A stretch of 64,000 bases of DNA from Dyadobacter fermentans (GCF_019924045.1 NZ_JAHXBN010000021.1:1-64000), one strand, 5' to 3'. Positions 1 to 9,786 are shown, counted from the first letter of the stretch. Numbers and translations are program-made. Notes: generated by a model not told the origin, from the sequence alone.

Positions 1-363
1 GGCTCTCGAAACTTTATGCTTAATTTCCCCCCAGATTTTCTGCTTGATCCGATACTTGGACTAGGCGTCCCCGACTAGGCGTCCCCGATCAAACCCGGTA
101 AAGCAGGCGGCGCGCGCAGCCTAGCCGCCACAATTATAATTATTAACAACATCAAAAAGCGTCCTCTAAAAGGATGCTCTTTTGCGTTTATAGGGGTTTT
201 TGATTTATCTCTACCCCTTTTTGATAATTTACCGCTGCATCGATTCTCACGCACCTTAATCGGCACGACAGGCGCGAGAGAGAAAATCAGTTTATCATAC
301 CGTATATAAAACTGATTTTACTCCTAACTTTATAGAAATCCATTTAAGATAATCCCGTTATCC
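1..363. other. Intergenic leader with tandem 14-mer; no gene supported
   Basis: No convincing gene is seen here. Positions 61-74 and 75-88 are a perfect tandem copy of a 14-mer (CTAGGCGTCCCCGA). A GC-rich inverted repeat lies at 106-111/124-129. A hairpin around 155-184 (arms near AAAAGCGTCCT and AGGATGCTCTTTT) followed by T-rich DNA could terminate a gene ending left of the window. The short open frames have no recognisable family. Confidence 0.5.
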
Positions 364-1251
364 ATGTCTCAGCTCAGAAAAGAAGATATCAAGCAGGAGG
401 TATTCGACCTTTACGACGACTATGCGCACGACCGCATCGACCGCCGCAATTTTGTGCAGAGTTTGTCTGCCTACGCGGTGGGCGGCGTGACAGTAGCTTC
501 GTTGATGAGCTTTCTGATGCCCGATTACAAGGGGCAGATTCAGATCCGAAAGGAAGATCCCCGTTTGCAATCGGATTATGTGAATTATGATTCACCCAAA
601 GGTGGTAAGACAATCAAAGCGCTGTTGTCTAAGCCGGCGGATGCCAAAGGGAAATTGGGAGGGATTGTCGTAGTACATGAAAACCGGGGATTGAACCCTC
701 ATATTGAGGACGTCGCGCGCAGAGCAGCATTGGCAGGGTTTATTTCGATTGCGCCAGACGCTCTTTCGCCTTTGGGCGGCTACCCCGGGAATGACGATGC
801 CGGGCGAGAATTGCAAAGCAAGCGCGACAGGAATGAAATGCAGGAAGATTTTATTGCTGCTTTTGAGTACCTGAAAAATCACAAGGATTGCAATGGAAAG
901 ATCGGTGTGGTAGGGTTCTGTTTTGGCGGTGCCATTGCGAACATGATGGCAGTACGCATTCCTGACCTGGCGGCGTCGGTACCTTTTTATGGAGGGCAAC
1001 CAGCCACCGAAGATGTCCCGAAGATTAAGGCACCGCTATTGTTGCATTATGCAGGGTTGGATACCCGCGTGAACGAAGGCTGGCCCGCATATGAGAAGGC
1101 ATTGAAGGAAAACCACAAGGAGTACACGGCATTCATTTATCCTGAGGTAAACCACGGTTTTCATAACGACACGACTCCCCGTTTTGATAAGGCAGCCGCC
1201 GAACTGGCCTGGAAGCGCACGATCGATTTTTTTAGGGAGAAATTGGCCTAG
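364..1251 (+). CDS. Dienelactone hydrolase family protein (YghX-like)
   Basis: Alpha/beta hydrolase of the dienelactone hydrolase family, 295 residues. The nucleophile elbow GFCFGG gives Cys186, with Asp233 (GLDTRV) and His264 (NHGFHND) completing the Cys-Asp-His triad. Glu106 in HENRG matches the residue that activates the cysteine in this family. The N-terminus carries an acidic segment (about 1-25), then an RR-x-F motif (27-30) and a hydrophobic stretch to about 52, as in YghX-type members that have a Tat-like or membrane-anchor segment. The physiological substrate cannot be read from sequence; such enzymes act on lactones and esters. It stands alone, with no partner gene upstream. Confidence 0.9.
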   Translation: MSQLRKEDIKQEVFDLYDDYAHDRIDRRNFVQSLSAYAVGGVTVASLMSFLMPDYKGQIQIRKEDPRLQSDYVNYDSPKGGKTIKALLSKPADAKGKLGGIVVVHENRGLNPHIEDVARRAALAGFISIAPDALSPLGGYPGNDDAGRELQSKRDRNEMQEDFIAAFEYLKNHKDCNGKIGVVGFCFGGAIANMMAVRIPDLAASVPFYGGQPATEDVPKIKAPLLLHYAGLDTRVNEGWPAYEKALKENHKEYTAFIYPEVNHGFHNDTTPRFDKAAAELAWKRTIDFFREKLA

Positions 1252-1324
1252 CGCAGGCAGCGGTTAAGCGAGCATACCGGTCTGAGGTGATAGAGGAAAC
1301 TTTTATCATTAGCAAAAGAATATC

Positions 1325-1747
1325 ATGAAAGGCCATTTACGAACATTTGTAGCGCTTTGTTTTCTGATAGGTCTTGACGCATGTTCCTTACAGGATCACG
1401 TCGTTCCTAAGCAAATAAAGCTGAGTACGCCCGCATTTGAGTATACCGACGATTTCAAAATGCGGTTTAAAGTCCAGGCCGATTCGCTGGGCGACCTGCC
1501 GGTTACAGAATATGGTATTTTGTACCTGAGTTTTTTCCGGGCGGAAAACGATACAGACTACACGCCAAGGATCGAACACGGTGCGAGAATGCAATTTGAT
1601 CAGCCGATTGCCTTGGGTATTAACAATTTCATTTACACGGGAAATGCTTTCCAGGGGAAGTACTTCTTTTTCTACCGTGCCTATGCATTGCTTTCGGATG
1701 GATCGGTCGCGTATGGAGACATTAAGAGCTTTACATTCGAACGATAG
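1325..1747 (+). CDS. Small lipoprotein of unknown function
   Basis: 140-residue protein with a hydrophobic N-terminus and a lipobox-like LDAC at residues 17-20, so probably a lipoprotein with Cys20 as the first mature residue. The rest alternates short beta-prone segments (for example TEYGILYLSF and YFFFYRAYAL), which suggests a single Ig- or Fn3-like beta sandwich. No family was recognised. A strong hairpin follows 23 bases after the stop, so it is probably monocistronic. It starts 73 bases after the hydrolase gene, but co-transcription is not evident. Confidence 0.7.
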   Translation: MKGHLRTFVALCFLIGLDACSLQDHVVPKQIKLSTPAFEYTDDFKMRFKVQADSLGDLPVTEYGILYLSFFRAENDTDYTPRIEHGARMQFDQPIALGINNFIYTGNAFQGKYFFFYRAYALLSDGSVAYGDIKSFTFER

Positions 1748-1770
1748 TATCTCTCAAAACCCGCAAAGTA

Positions 1771-1800
1771 AATAGCCCTGTGAATGTTCGCAGGGCTATT
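1771..1800 (+). terminator. Rho-independent terminator-like hairpin
   Basis: Perfect 10-bp stem AATAGCCCTG/CAGGGCTATT with a 10-base loop, just after the small lipoprotein gene. The T-tract is poor, but position and symmetry fit a terminator. Confidence 0.7.
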
Positions 1801-1953
1801 GCATTATGGTCGTTGTCTGTTGAGATAATCGGTGTGGTATTGGTGTAGTTGCTGATCGGGCTGGTGGCCTGGGCGATAACGTTCGCCTATTCAGTCCTGA
1901 TTAACCCGAAATATTCGTTTGTGCGTGTACGTGAGTGCCCAGATACAGAGCAA

Positions 1954-1986
1954 GCAGAAAGGGAAACAATACATTTCCCCTTCTGC
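1954..1986 (-). terminator. Terminator-like hairpin downstream of the coiled-coil lipoprotein
   Basis: 13-base arms at 1954-1966 and 1974-1986 with one mismatch and a 7-base loop, 30 bases beyond the stop of the minus-strand gene at 2017. The rest of the 1748-2016 gap shows nothing recognisable. Confidence 0.55.
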
Positions 1987-2016
1987 CTCTAACAAATTGA
2001 ATCATCCGCCGTATCG

Positions 2017-3051
2017 TTATTTGCCGCCGCCTTGATTGTGGCAGTTTTCGATCATTTTATCTCTCAACTCGATCGCCTTTGCGAGTGCATCGTTGTAGTT
2101 AGCTTCTACGCGGGCAGTGTTTGAGTTTTTGGTCTCTTCTGCGCGTGCTTTTGCCTTTTCTGCGATCTCGGTGCAGGTAGCAGTTTTCGCTGCTTCCAGC
2201 TGGTTCACTTTGTCCAGATAATCGAGCAACTGGATATTGATGAGCGCTTTAAGGTATTCGTACTGACCTGGACGCAGGAATGGTTTTACTTTTTCCAACG
2301 CTGCCAATGCGTCATTTGCAACCTTAATGCCAGCCTGACGAAGCGCCTCGAAATATGCAGCGTTGTTTTCACCTGTACATTTTTCAAGGTTTTTCTGAAT
2401 GCGTTCCAGATCCTTGGCGTAGTTGTCGTTGATCTTTCCCAGGTCTTTCGCTTGGCTGTCGTCCAGGCGTTCCTTCGTTTTTTCGAACTTCTCGTTCGCA
2501 CGGGCGATACAGTCGTCGGTGTTACCTGCTTCTATAGCCGGGCTGGTGGTAGAGCCCGCAGTTACAGAACCGGTTCTTTTGCCGTCAAGAAGTCCTTCTA
2601 CCTTGGCCGCAGTAAGCAACGAAAGATAGCTTTGGAGTTTCGCGTCGGCAGATGCCTTGCTAAGGATCGCACGCACCTGCTCCGAATTGAGCACCGATTT
2701 GGTAGCCTGTGCAGGCGAAACTTCGTTGAGAGCCTTGATATCAGCCTGTGAAAGTGAAGCAGATACTTCCTCGGCCGCTTTTGAAACGCTCGCAGGAATA
2801 TTGCTTGCAGTAACTGTGCTGAGCGATTTGTTTAGTTCCTGCGTTTTAGTTGAAGCTTCCACTTTTCCGGGCACGAGTTTGATGTCCGGTGTTTCTTCAA
2901 GTGTGGTAGGAGCCATTTCCAGCTTGTCCAGTTGGCTGGAAAGCTCGGTGTTGGCTGGTTCGAGTGAATCCGCTTCTTTGTCCTTACATTCATAAAGGAA
3001 GAATGTGAGGAACGTCAGAAGGGTAAGTAATCTCAGAGTACGTGTTTTCAT
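2017..3051 (-). CDS. Cys-bracketed helical repeat protein, probable lipoprotein
   Basis: 344 residues. A hydrophobic N-terminus ends in LYEC (Cys22), an atypical lipobox, so lipidation is an inference. Residues 23-175 are Ser/Thr/Ala/Glu-rich. Residues 176-340 are strongly helical and charged. Two segments, 181-225 and 293-337, align with each other; each starts and ends with Cys exactly 44 residues apart, the shared pattern including an Asn-x-x-Tyr near the middle. They flank a helical linker. This looks like a duplicated helical unit whose ends could be disulphide-linked outside the cytoplasm. No family was recognised and no partner gene adjoins it. Confidence 0.75.
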   Translation of the reverse strand: MKTRTLRLLTLLTFLTFFLYECKDKEADSLEPANTELSSQLDKLEMAPTTLEETPDIKLVPGKVEASTKTQELNKSLSTVTASNIPASVSKAAEEVSASLSQADIKALNEVSPAQATKSVLNSEQVRAILSKASADAKLQSYLSLLTAAKVEGLLDGKRTGSVTAGSTTSPAIEAGNTDDCIARANEKFEKTKERLDDSQAKDLGKINDNYAKDLERIQKNLEKCTGENNAAYFEALRQAGIKVANDALAALEKVKPFLRPGQYEYLKALINIQLLDYLDKVNQLEAAKTATCTEIAEKAKARAEETKNSNTARVEANYNDALAKAIELRDKMIENCHNQGGGK

Positions 3052-3973
3052 ACGAGTTAGATTTAGTGAAAAAGGATATTCGGCGGATTATTAAATTGGT
3101 TCTATAAGTGCAATATCTTCCCGGGTCAGCGGGCCTGCGAAGGCCTGACCAATGTCGGCTGATTACCCGGTGTAAACAGTCTGGTGTGTCCATTCGCATA
3201 ATATTGCCAGGCATTGCCTCTGAAAAGCAAGCTGCAAAAGCGAACGGATACTCCTATATGTTTCCTGTCAGACCATCTGATAACCCATTTGGTTATGAAG
3301 CATGATCATGACCACACGCGCCTTTCCCGCATTCCAAAAGGAATTTTCGCAATTATCAGTAAGAGGAAGTTTGTGGGACTTTACCAAAACGGAAGTCCGT
3401 GAAATTGAATACTTAAAATGTAGGGTAGGATTGTCTAATTGCCCTGGATAGGGCCCCGCCGGAAAGGGCGGTACAGTGCCTCGTGGCGAAAGCCGTTGAT
3501 AAGGATTTTCCATCATGTCTTTTAACGTTGAGTGAGTTACTTTCCAGACAGAGCTTCCATTCAAATTGGAATTCCACTAGCAATATGTAGACGTTATTTT
3601 ACTTAGCATTTCTCACGTGTAAAATAAAATCTACAACAAGTTTAAAGGATAAGATTTCAATTTCAAAATAAAAATATCTCTACAACTTTGGAAAGTGCTG
3701 AAAATGAAGGTGATAAAATTTATCAAAAGTGAATATTGAAAATTGTTCTTTTAAAAGTAACATGCCTGGATGCGGGGAAAATGTCGTTTTTTCTGGAATA
3801 GTCTGCCTGTACCGACCTAGTTTACGATGGTGTAGTGTTGGTCATGAACATTCATTGGTGATAATAGTCTGAGGCGGTATTATAATTGGCTATTCGTGAT
3901 TTTTTCAAAACGGATGACTATATTATTGCAGATGGATGCTTTTTTAAGAGTGTCCAACTATCCTAAACCTCTT
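3052..3973. other. Long intergenic region, no supported gene
   Basis: About 920 bases between a divergent pair. The first half is of ordinary composition and holds an imperfect hairpin at 3124-3150 (GGTCA..GGCCT/AGGCC..TGACC). The second half, about 3590-3760, is AT-rich. The short open frames on both strands show no family features and are not called. Regulatory signals for the amidohydrolase operon probably lie in the last 150 bases, but no exact TAnnTTTG box was found there. Confidence 0.5.
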
Positions 3974-5266
3974 ATGAAACTTATCAAATCAGTCCGGCCC
4001 GGTGCAACATGCATCCGGTTTCCCGCCGCATGGTTACTCATTCTCCTTTTTTCCACGACATCCTATTGTCAATCCATTGACCTGCTGATCAAAGGTGGTC
4101 ACGTAATCGACCCTAAAAACCGCATTGACGGAGCGATGGACGTGGCTATTACCGCCGGGAAGATCGTACAGGTGGCAGCCGCCATTTCGCCTTCTGACGC
4201 CAAAAAGGTGGTAGAAGCCAAGGGAATGTATGTCTCACCTGGTTTTATCGACATGCACGTACACGTTTTCAACGGTACAACGCCGGAGGCCTACATTGCT
4301 AACGCTGCCACCAGCGTCGCGCCCGATGGTTTCACTTTTCGCACGGGCGTTACCACGGTTGTGGACGCGGGCTCGTCGGGATGGCGAAATTTCAAGCTGT
4401 TCAAGGCGCAAACCATTGACCGCGCACAGACCCGTGTGCTGGCTTTTTTGAACATCGTTGGCACCGGTATGGCGAGCCGCTATGAAGAGCAGGATCTGAA
4501 CGACATGAACCCGCAAATGGTAGCGAATATGATTAAAAGGTTGTATCCCAATATCATTGTAGGAATCAAATCTGCACATTACTGGGGCGATTACAGCCAG
4601 GTGCAACGAGCAGTGGAAGCCGGAAACCTGGCGGAGGTACCGGTAATGGTCGATTTTGGCGAGCACCGGCCGCCACTATCGATCGAAAAACTCTTCCGGG
4701 AGTACCTGAGGCCCGGAGATATTTTCACGCATACGTATGCGCACGGGCCCAACGACCGCGAAACGGTAGTGGATGACCAAGGCAAAGTGAAGCCTTTCGT
4801 ACTTGAAATGCAAAAGAAAGGCCTGGTATTCGATGTAGGTCATGGCGGAGGTGCATTTGCGTGGCGACAGGCGATTCCTTCCATCAAGCAGGGTTTTCTG
4901 GCAAATGTGATCAGTACCGACCTGCACACCGATAGCATGAACGGAGGTATGAAAGGTCTCGATAATGTTATTTCCAAGTTCCTGAATATGGGCGTACCAT
5001 TGTCGGAAGCGATCTTGCGTGTTACCTGGAACCCTGCACAAGTGATCAAACGGCCTGAATTGGGTAATTTGAGCGTAGGCTCTGAAGCCGATATTACGGT
5101 TTTCAGCGTCCGTACAGGAGACTTCGGATTTATCGACGCCCGCAGAATGAAAATGAAAGGGAATAAGAAGCTGGAAGCCGAGCTGACACTCCGTGCGGGC
5201 AAGGTCGTTTGGGACCTGAATGGCATTGCGGCAGCCTCTTGGGAGTCTGAAATACAAGGAAAGTAG
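3974..5266 (+). CDS. Exported amidohydrolase/deacetylase-family metallohydrolase
   Basis: 430 residues from the ATG at 3974, chosen because it places a clean signal peptide (about 34 residues, ending SYCQS) at the N-terminus. The open frame extends 26 codons further upstream. It belongs to the amidohydrolase superfamily (dihydroorotase/EF0837/Atu3266-like). Seen in order: His95-x-His97 (DMHVHVF), probable carboxylated Lys199 (GIKSAHY), histidines near 231 and 253, and Asp316 (STDLH). Those are the ligands of a binuclear metal site. The signal peptide places the enzyme in the periplasm, unlike most relatives. The substrate is unknown. It begins a three-gene operon with a paralogue 5 bases downstream. 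Confidence 0.88.
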   Translation: MKLIKSVRPGATCIRFPAAWLLILLFSTTSYCQSIDLLIKGGHVIDPKNRIDGAMDVAITAGKIVQVAAAISPSDAKKVVEAKGMYVSPGFIDMHVHVFNGTTPEAYIANAATSVAPDGFTFRTGVTTVVDAGSSGWRNFKLFKAQTIDRAQTRVLAFLNIVGTGMASRYEEQDLNDMNPQMVANMIKRLYPNIIVGIKSAHYWGDYSQVQRAVEAGNLAEVPVMVDFGEHRPPLSIEKLFREYLRPGDIFTHTYAHGPNDRETVVDDQGKVKPFVLEMQKKGLVFDVGHGGGAFAWRQAIPSIKQGFLANVISTDLHTDSMNGGMKGLDNVISKFLNMGVPLSEAILRVTWNPAQVIKRPELGNLSVGSEADITVFSVRTGDFGFIDARRMKMKGNKKLEAELTLRAGKVVWDLNGIAAASWESEIQGK

Positions 5267-5271
5267 ACGGT

Positions 5272-6519
5272 ATGAAAATGATAGGCTCAAAAGCCCGTCC
5301 TATGAGCCGGATTACTATCTGGCTTGTGTGGTTATTAGTGCAAAGTTCTTTTGCGCAGACGTATGAATTGGTGATCAAAGGTGCGCAGGTGATAGATCCG
5401 GCCAATTCGCGGAATAGTAAAATGGATGTGGCTGTCAATCAGGGTAAAATCGCGAAAGTAGCTCCCGATATCGACGGAACCGCTACGCAGGTAATCGTGG
5501 GGACCGGGCTCTATCTCAGCCCGGGTTTTATCGACCCGCACACGCACGTGTTCGTGGGCACGGAGGCAGGGAAATTTGCGAACGGTGTCAACAGCGTTTC
5601 GCCCGATGACTTCACGTTCCGCACCGGGGTTACCACGGTCGTGGATGCGGGCACATCGGGCTGGCGCAGCTTTCCCACCTTCAAAAAACAGGTAATCGAC
5701 CAGGCCAAAACGCGTATTCTCGCATTTCTGAACATTTCAGGCGGCGGAATGACGGGTGCGGCGCATGAGCAGGATTTGTCGGATATGAATGCCGACTCCG
5801 CCGTCGCGCTCATGCGGCAATACCCCGACATCATCGCGGGCGTGAAGATCGGGCACTACAACGGTAAAGAATGGACGCCGTTTGATAATGCGATGGATGC
5901 AGCCAGACAGGCTGGCAAACCGCTTTTTGTAGAATGCCATTTGCCCGAATATACATTGGAAGATCAGCTGGCCAGGATGAGGCCGGGCGATATCATTACC
6001 CATACTTTCGAGCATATTAAGGAACGGATGCCGGTTGTCGGGGAAGACGGACAGGTACGTCCTTTCGTTTTCGCGGCTCGGAAAAGGGGCATATTGTTTG
6101 ACCTCGGCCACGGAGGTGCCGGTTTCTGGTTCGACCAGGCCGTACCAGCAATAAAGCAGGGTTTTTACCCCAATTCCTTTGGTACCGATCTACACCGTTT
6201 CAGCATGAACTCTGCCATGAAGGATATGGCCAATGTTATGTCGAAGTTTATGGCCATGGGCCTCTCCATTGAACAGGTGGTGGAAATAGCAACCTGGAAT
6301 GCCGCAAAAGCCATTCTGCATCCTGAACTGGGTAGCCTTAACCAAGGGAATCCTGCCGATATGGTGTTGTTCCGTTTGCGGGAAGGCGATTTTGGGTTTA
6401 TGGATTCCGCTGGCAATAGCATCCGCGGTAATCAGAAGCTGGAAGTCGAGCTGACGATCCGCCAGGGCAAGGTCGTTTGGGACCTGAATGGCCTGGCTGC
6501 GAAGAAAAAAGGATTTTAA
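5272..6519 (+). CDS. Second exported amidohydrolase-family metallohydrolase
   Basis: 415 residues, a close paralogue of the upstream gene: the same VTTVVDAG, GH-G-G and C-terminal GKVVWDLNG segments align without large gaps. Metal ligands seen: His90/His92 (DPHTHVF), Lys192 (GVKIGHY), His223, His244 and Asp306 (GTDLH). A signal peptide ends around SSFAQ (residue 29); an internal ATG at 5302 would give a shorter signal peptide. The 5-base gap shows co-transcription with its twin. The two probably divide related cyclic amide, ester or acetyl substrates in the periplasm; which ones is not visible. Confidence 0.88.
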   Translation: MKMIGSKARPMSRITIWLVWLLVQSSFAQTYELVIKGAQVIDPANSRNSKMDVAVNQGKIAKVAPDIDGTATQVIVGTGLYLSPGFIDPHTHVFVGTEAGKFANGVNSVSPDDFTFRTGVTTVVDAGTSGWRSFPTFKKQVIDQAKTRILAFLNISGGGMTGAAHEQDLSDMNADSAVALMRQYPDIIAGVKIGHYNGKEWTPFDNAMDAARQAGKPLFVECHLPEYTLEDQLARMRPGDIITHTFEHIKERMPVVGEDGQVRPFVFAARKRGILFDLGHGGAGFWFDQAVPAIKQGFYPNSFGTDLHRFSMNSAMKDMANVMSKFMAMGLSIEQVVEIATWNAAKAILHPELGSLNQGNPADMVLFRLREGDFGFMDSAGNSIRGNQKLEVELTIRQGKVVWDLNGLAAKKKGF

Positions 6520-6530
6520 CTGAACGCATC

Positions 6531-8294
6531 ATGTATTTCCATCATATCAAATTCAAAAGACCGGGTACGTACCTCAGTCTTGTACTCATTACGCTCGCGC
6601 TTGCGGGCGCTACCCATTTGCGGCAGGATAAGTTGCCCCCCGGCGATCCTGACAATGGAGGGCTCAGCGTACCCGACGGTTTCGAAACGCTCGTAGTGGC
6701 CGACAGTACCGGCCTGGCGCGGCACATTACGGTGAACAGCAATGGCGATATTTATATCAAACTCCGCTACTTCGGCAAAGGCCAGGGCGGCGGTACGGTG
6801 GCGCTCAGGGATACTAATGGCGACGGCAAGGCCGATATTATCCGAAATTTCGGTAACTATCAGGACCACAGCAGCCTGGCCAATGGGATAACCATTCGGA
6901 ATGGTTATCTCTATTACAGTTCCTCCCTCGCGGTTTATCGTAGCAAGCTTATTCCCGGGCAACTCCTGCCTGACGAAAAAACTGAATTGATCCTCCAAGA
7001 TGATCACGAACATGGCGCGCATTGGCATATAACCAAGCCTATGGCTTTTGACGATGCGGGTAATATGTATGTGCCCTTCGGAGCACCTTCGGATGCCTGC
7101 CAGGATATGGTGAACTCGCCCGGCGGAAAACCCGGCAGCCCCGGCATAAAGCCGTGCCCTGATCTTGAAAAACACGGCGGAATATGGAAGTTCAGCGCCG
7201 ACAAGCCCAACCAGACTCAGGCCGATGGTTCGTTGTATGCCACTGGATTGCGAAGTATTGTAGGTATGCGCTGGAACCCTTCCGATAAAAAGCTATATGC
7301 GGTAGTCCATGGCCGCGACAACCTGCATCGCCTTTTCCCGGAGCTTTTCACCGCGTGGCAGAGTGCGGTGCTTCCTTCCGAAGAGTTTGTAAAAGTAACT
7401 CAGGGGTCGAACCTGGGGTGGCCTTACTATTATTACGACCAGATGAAAGGCAAGAAAATGCTCAATCCTGAATATGGCGGCGACGGTAAAAAGGAAGGAG
7501 AAGGAGCTAAATTCCAAAAGCCACTCATCGGATTCCCGGGGCACTGGGCGCCTAATGACGTACTTTTTTACCAGGGAAACCAGTTTCCCGATCATTATAA
7601 AAACGGGGCATTTATTGCTTTCCACGGCTCCACCAACCGGGCGCCTTATCCACAGGCTGGGTATTTCGTGTGTTTCGTGCCGTTCCATAACGGCAAACCA
7701 TCCGGCGAATGGGAAGTGTTTGCCGATGGCTTCGCGGGAGTAGACCCGATCATCAATGTAAGCGACGCGAAATTCAGGCCGATGGGGCTCGCTGAGGGAC
7801 CGGATGGCTCATTGTACATCACTGATTCGCGCAAGGGCAAGGTCTGGCGTATCATGTTTAAAGGAAATAAAAAGGGCTTTGGTGCAAACCAGCTTGCATC
7901 GATGGCGAAGCATAAGCGGCTCGCACACATCCGCACACCCGACGAAGTCGCCGATAACCTCGACATTAAAACCAAGGAGCCCGGGCAGCGCATTTACAAC
8001 ACCTATTGTACACCGTGCCATCAGCGCAACGGGCTTGGCGACGGCAGCCGGTTTCCGCCGCTCGCAGGATCGGAATGGGTAACGGGCAGTAAAAAACGAT
8101 TGATAGAAGTGGTTGCCAAAGGGTTGGAAGGGCCCATTCAGGTAGCGGGAAAGCCTTACAATGATTTGATGCCGAAGCATGATTTCCTCAAAGCGGAGGA
8201 AATGGCCCAGGTGCTAACTTATATCCGTAAGAATTTCGGAAATGACGCCGATGCCATTTCAGTAAGCGATGTGCAGCGGGTGTTGGGTAACTGA
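6531..8294 (+). CDS. PQQ-type sugar dehydrogenase-like beta-propeller fused to cytochrome c
   Basis: 587 residues from the ATG at 6531. An alternative start inside the preceding gene is not needed, since this one gives a signal peptide ending near residue 25-30. Residues about 45-455 resemble the six-bladed soluble glucose/sorbosone dehydrogenase propeller, with a calcium-loop-like DTNGDGKAD at 94-102. The C-terminal part, about 475-587, is a cytochrome c domain with CTPCH at 493-497 and a probable axial Met547 (DLMPKH). It likely oxidises a sugar or alcohol in the periplasm and passes electrons to its own haem. It is the last gene of the amidohydrolase operon and is followed by a strong terminator. 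Confidence 0.85.
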   Translation: MYFHHIKFKRPGTYLSLVLITLALAGATHLRQDKLPPGDPDNGGLSVPDGFETLVVADSTGLARHITVNSNGDIYIKLRYFGKGQGGGTVALRDTNGDGKADIIRNFGNYQDHSSLANGITIRNGYLYYSSSLAVYRSKLIPGQLLPDEKTELILQDDHEHGAHWHITKPMAFDDAGNMYVPFGAPSDACQDMVNSPGGKPGSPGIKPCPDLEKHGGIWKFSADKPNQTQADGSLYATGLRSIVGMRWNPSDKKLYAVVHGRDNLHRLFPELFTAWQSAVLPSEEFVKVTQGSNLGWPYYYYDQMKGKKMLNPEYGGDGKKEGEGAKFQKPLIGFPGHWAPNDVLFYQGNQFPDHYKNGAFIAFHGSTNRAPYPQAGYFVCFVPFHNGKPSGEWEVFADGFAGVDPIINVSDAKFRPMGLAEGPDGSLYITDSRKGKVWRIMFKGNKKGFGANQLASMAKHKRLAHIRTPDEVADNLDIKTKEPGQRIYNTYCTPCHQRNGLGDGSRFPPLAGSEWVTGSKKRLIEVVAKGLEGPIQVAGKPYNDLMPKHDFLKAEEMAQVLTYIRKNFGNDADAISVSDVQRVLGN

Positions 8295-8300
8295 CATAGC

Positions 8301-8335
8301 AAAACGCCCGCCGGATATTTTCCGGCGGGCGTTTT
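8301..8335 (+). terminator. Strong bidirectional terminator
   Basis: Perfect 14-bp stem, AAAACGCCCGCCGG (8301-8314) and CCGGCGGGCGTTTT (8322-8335), with a 7-base loop. A and T runs on the two sides let it end both the plus-strand operon and the converging minus-strand gene. Confidence 0.92.
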
Positions 8336-8355
8336 ATGAAGGTGGATTCTATGGA

Positions 8356-9786
8356 CTATGGCAGGAGCACTTTCTTGGTGATGGCACTGGCATTACTACG
8401 TTGCAGTGACAGAATGTAAAGTCCCGACGAAATACCGCCCTTAGGCTTCAAGGTAAACTCGTTGCCGGTTTGGCTTAGCGAGAACCGAATGGATTTACCC
8501 GATAAATCAAATAGGCTCACGTTGGCTGCATTTTCATTTTTAAGCAGGAATTTGATTTCCCGTCCTGACACCGGATTACCCAGAAGTTCGAATGCAACGC
8601 TGTTGGCACCATTGTCAATGGAAATCATCCGCGAAAACTCAAACTTCCCATCCGCGTCGACCATTTTGAGGCGATAATAGTTCGTTCCTGTCAAAGGTCT
8701 GCTGTCCAGGAATTTGTATTGCTGCGTGGCCGAGGAATTGCCTTTTGCCTCTATGCGGCCCAATTGGACAAATTCTTTCGCATCTGCGCTTCTCTCAATA
8801 TTGAAATGGCTGCTACCGCTTTCCTCCGTAGTGGTCCATGAAAGGCTGACGGCATTATCCAAAAGTGTGCCGTTGAAACGCGCCAAAGTAACAGGCAGCG
8901 TGATAGTACAGCCGTTTTGCAGCTCGGCTATAATTGCATTAGGTAAGCTCGGGCCGGTCAGTACCACCCATATAGTGCGTTTATCTTCCAGGAAATCATA
9001 TGGATAAGCTTCGTCCTTACTTTGGATTGGCTGCGATGACGAAAGGTTAGTCGCACCGCTTGTGTAGAAAAGCTCATCACCAGCGCCGAATGTAGTTACC
9101 CCATTTGTCAGCACTCCGTCGTCGAGGTACAAGGAATAGGAGACCTGAAATGCGGTAGGGTTGGTGGAAACGATGCTCAGGTCATATGTACGAGGGCCTT
9201 CGGGCTCATTGCAGTTAATTTTACCGGTAATGACAGGGTCATTGATTTGCAAATTGAAACCTTCTGAATAGCAGTGTACAGGAGGGTTTGCGCTGGACGC
9301 CTGACTAGACCATACGTCTCCTTTTAGAATAGGAAGGTCTTCGCATGCGCCTGGTACCGGGAATTGGATATTATCGATTGTAATGCGGGCCTTTCCTCCT
9401 CCCAGGTCTTCTTCGATGATAGTCAATCCGGTAAATAAAGGTATCACAGTACCATCGGCGCTGTAAGTTGACAACAATGAAACTGCACCGTCGGTATCAA
9501 TAGCGAGTGTTGCAAGCACGGCGCCCAGGTCGGCTGCTTTCGGTGCTTTTTTGTAATCGATGTCGGGATAGTCGGCAGGTTTCCACAAATGCACATAGGT
9601 GAACTTGTTACCATTGTTTTTGTCGATCGTGAACGAAAGGTTGACGTTCACATTGCAATTGTCGCCGCTGGGAGAAACACTGTTTAATTCAATTGCCGGC
9701 TCAACCAATGCGCACTGCGCGAGCGATTTGGCAGGGATGGAAATTGCCGCAAGGACAACACATACCCAGAGGTAGAGAGATTTCAT
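8356..9786 (-). CDS. Secreted protein with type IX (T9SS type A) sorting domain
   Basis: 476 residues with a signal peptide (about 1-23, ending SLAQC). The N-terminal half (24-295) is a cysteine-containing beta-rich region of unrecognised type. Residues about 300-390 form the Fn3-like module usual before the sorting tail in Cytophagales (LSWTTTEESGSSHF..ERS..., GTNYYRLKMVDADG). The last 75 residues have the T9SS type A features: a glycine-rich turn, SSGLYILSL and a Lys-Lys tail. It should cross the outer membrane by the type IX system and be surface-attached or released. No enzymatic motif is visible. Confidence 0.85.
   Translation of the reverse strand: MKSLYLWVCVVLAAISIPAKSLAQCALVEPAIELNSVSPSGDNCNVNVNLSFTIDKNNGNKFTYVHLWKPADYPDIDYKKAPKAADLGAVLATLAIDTDGAVSLLSTYSADGTVIPLFTGLTIIEEDLGGGKARITIDNIQFPVPGACEDLPILKGDVWSSQASSANPPVHCYSEGFNLQINDPVITGKINCNEPEGPRTYDLSIVSTNPTAFQVSYSLYLDDGVLTNGVTTFGAGDELFYTSGATNLSSSQPIQSKDEAYPYDFLEDKRTIWVVLTGPSLPNAIIAELQNGCTITLPVTLARFNGTLLDNAVSLSWTTTEESGSSHFNIERSADAKEFVQLGRIEAKGNSSATQQYKFLDSRPLTGTNYYRLKMVDADGKFEFSRMISIDNGANSVAFELLGNPVSGREIKFLLKNENAANVSLFDLSGKSIRFSLSQTGNEFTLKPKGGISSGLYILSLQRSNASAITKKVLLP

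Noticed and set aside
75..266. 63-codon minus-strand frame near the left edge
   Set aside because: Runs through a tandem repeat and an A/T-rich hairpin and shows no family features.
3108..3564. Short frames of 62-98 codons on both strands in the 3.1-3.6 kb gap
   Set aside because: No signal peptide, domain or promoter; overlapping frames of similar length on both strands suggest chance.
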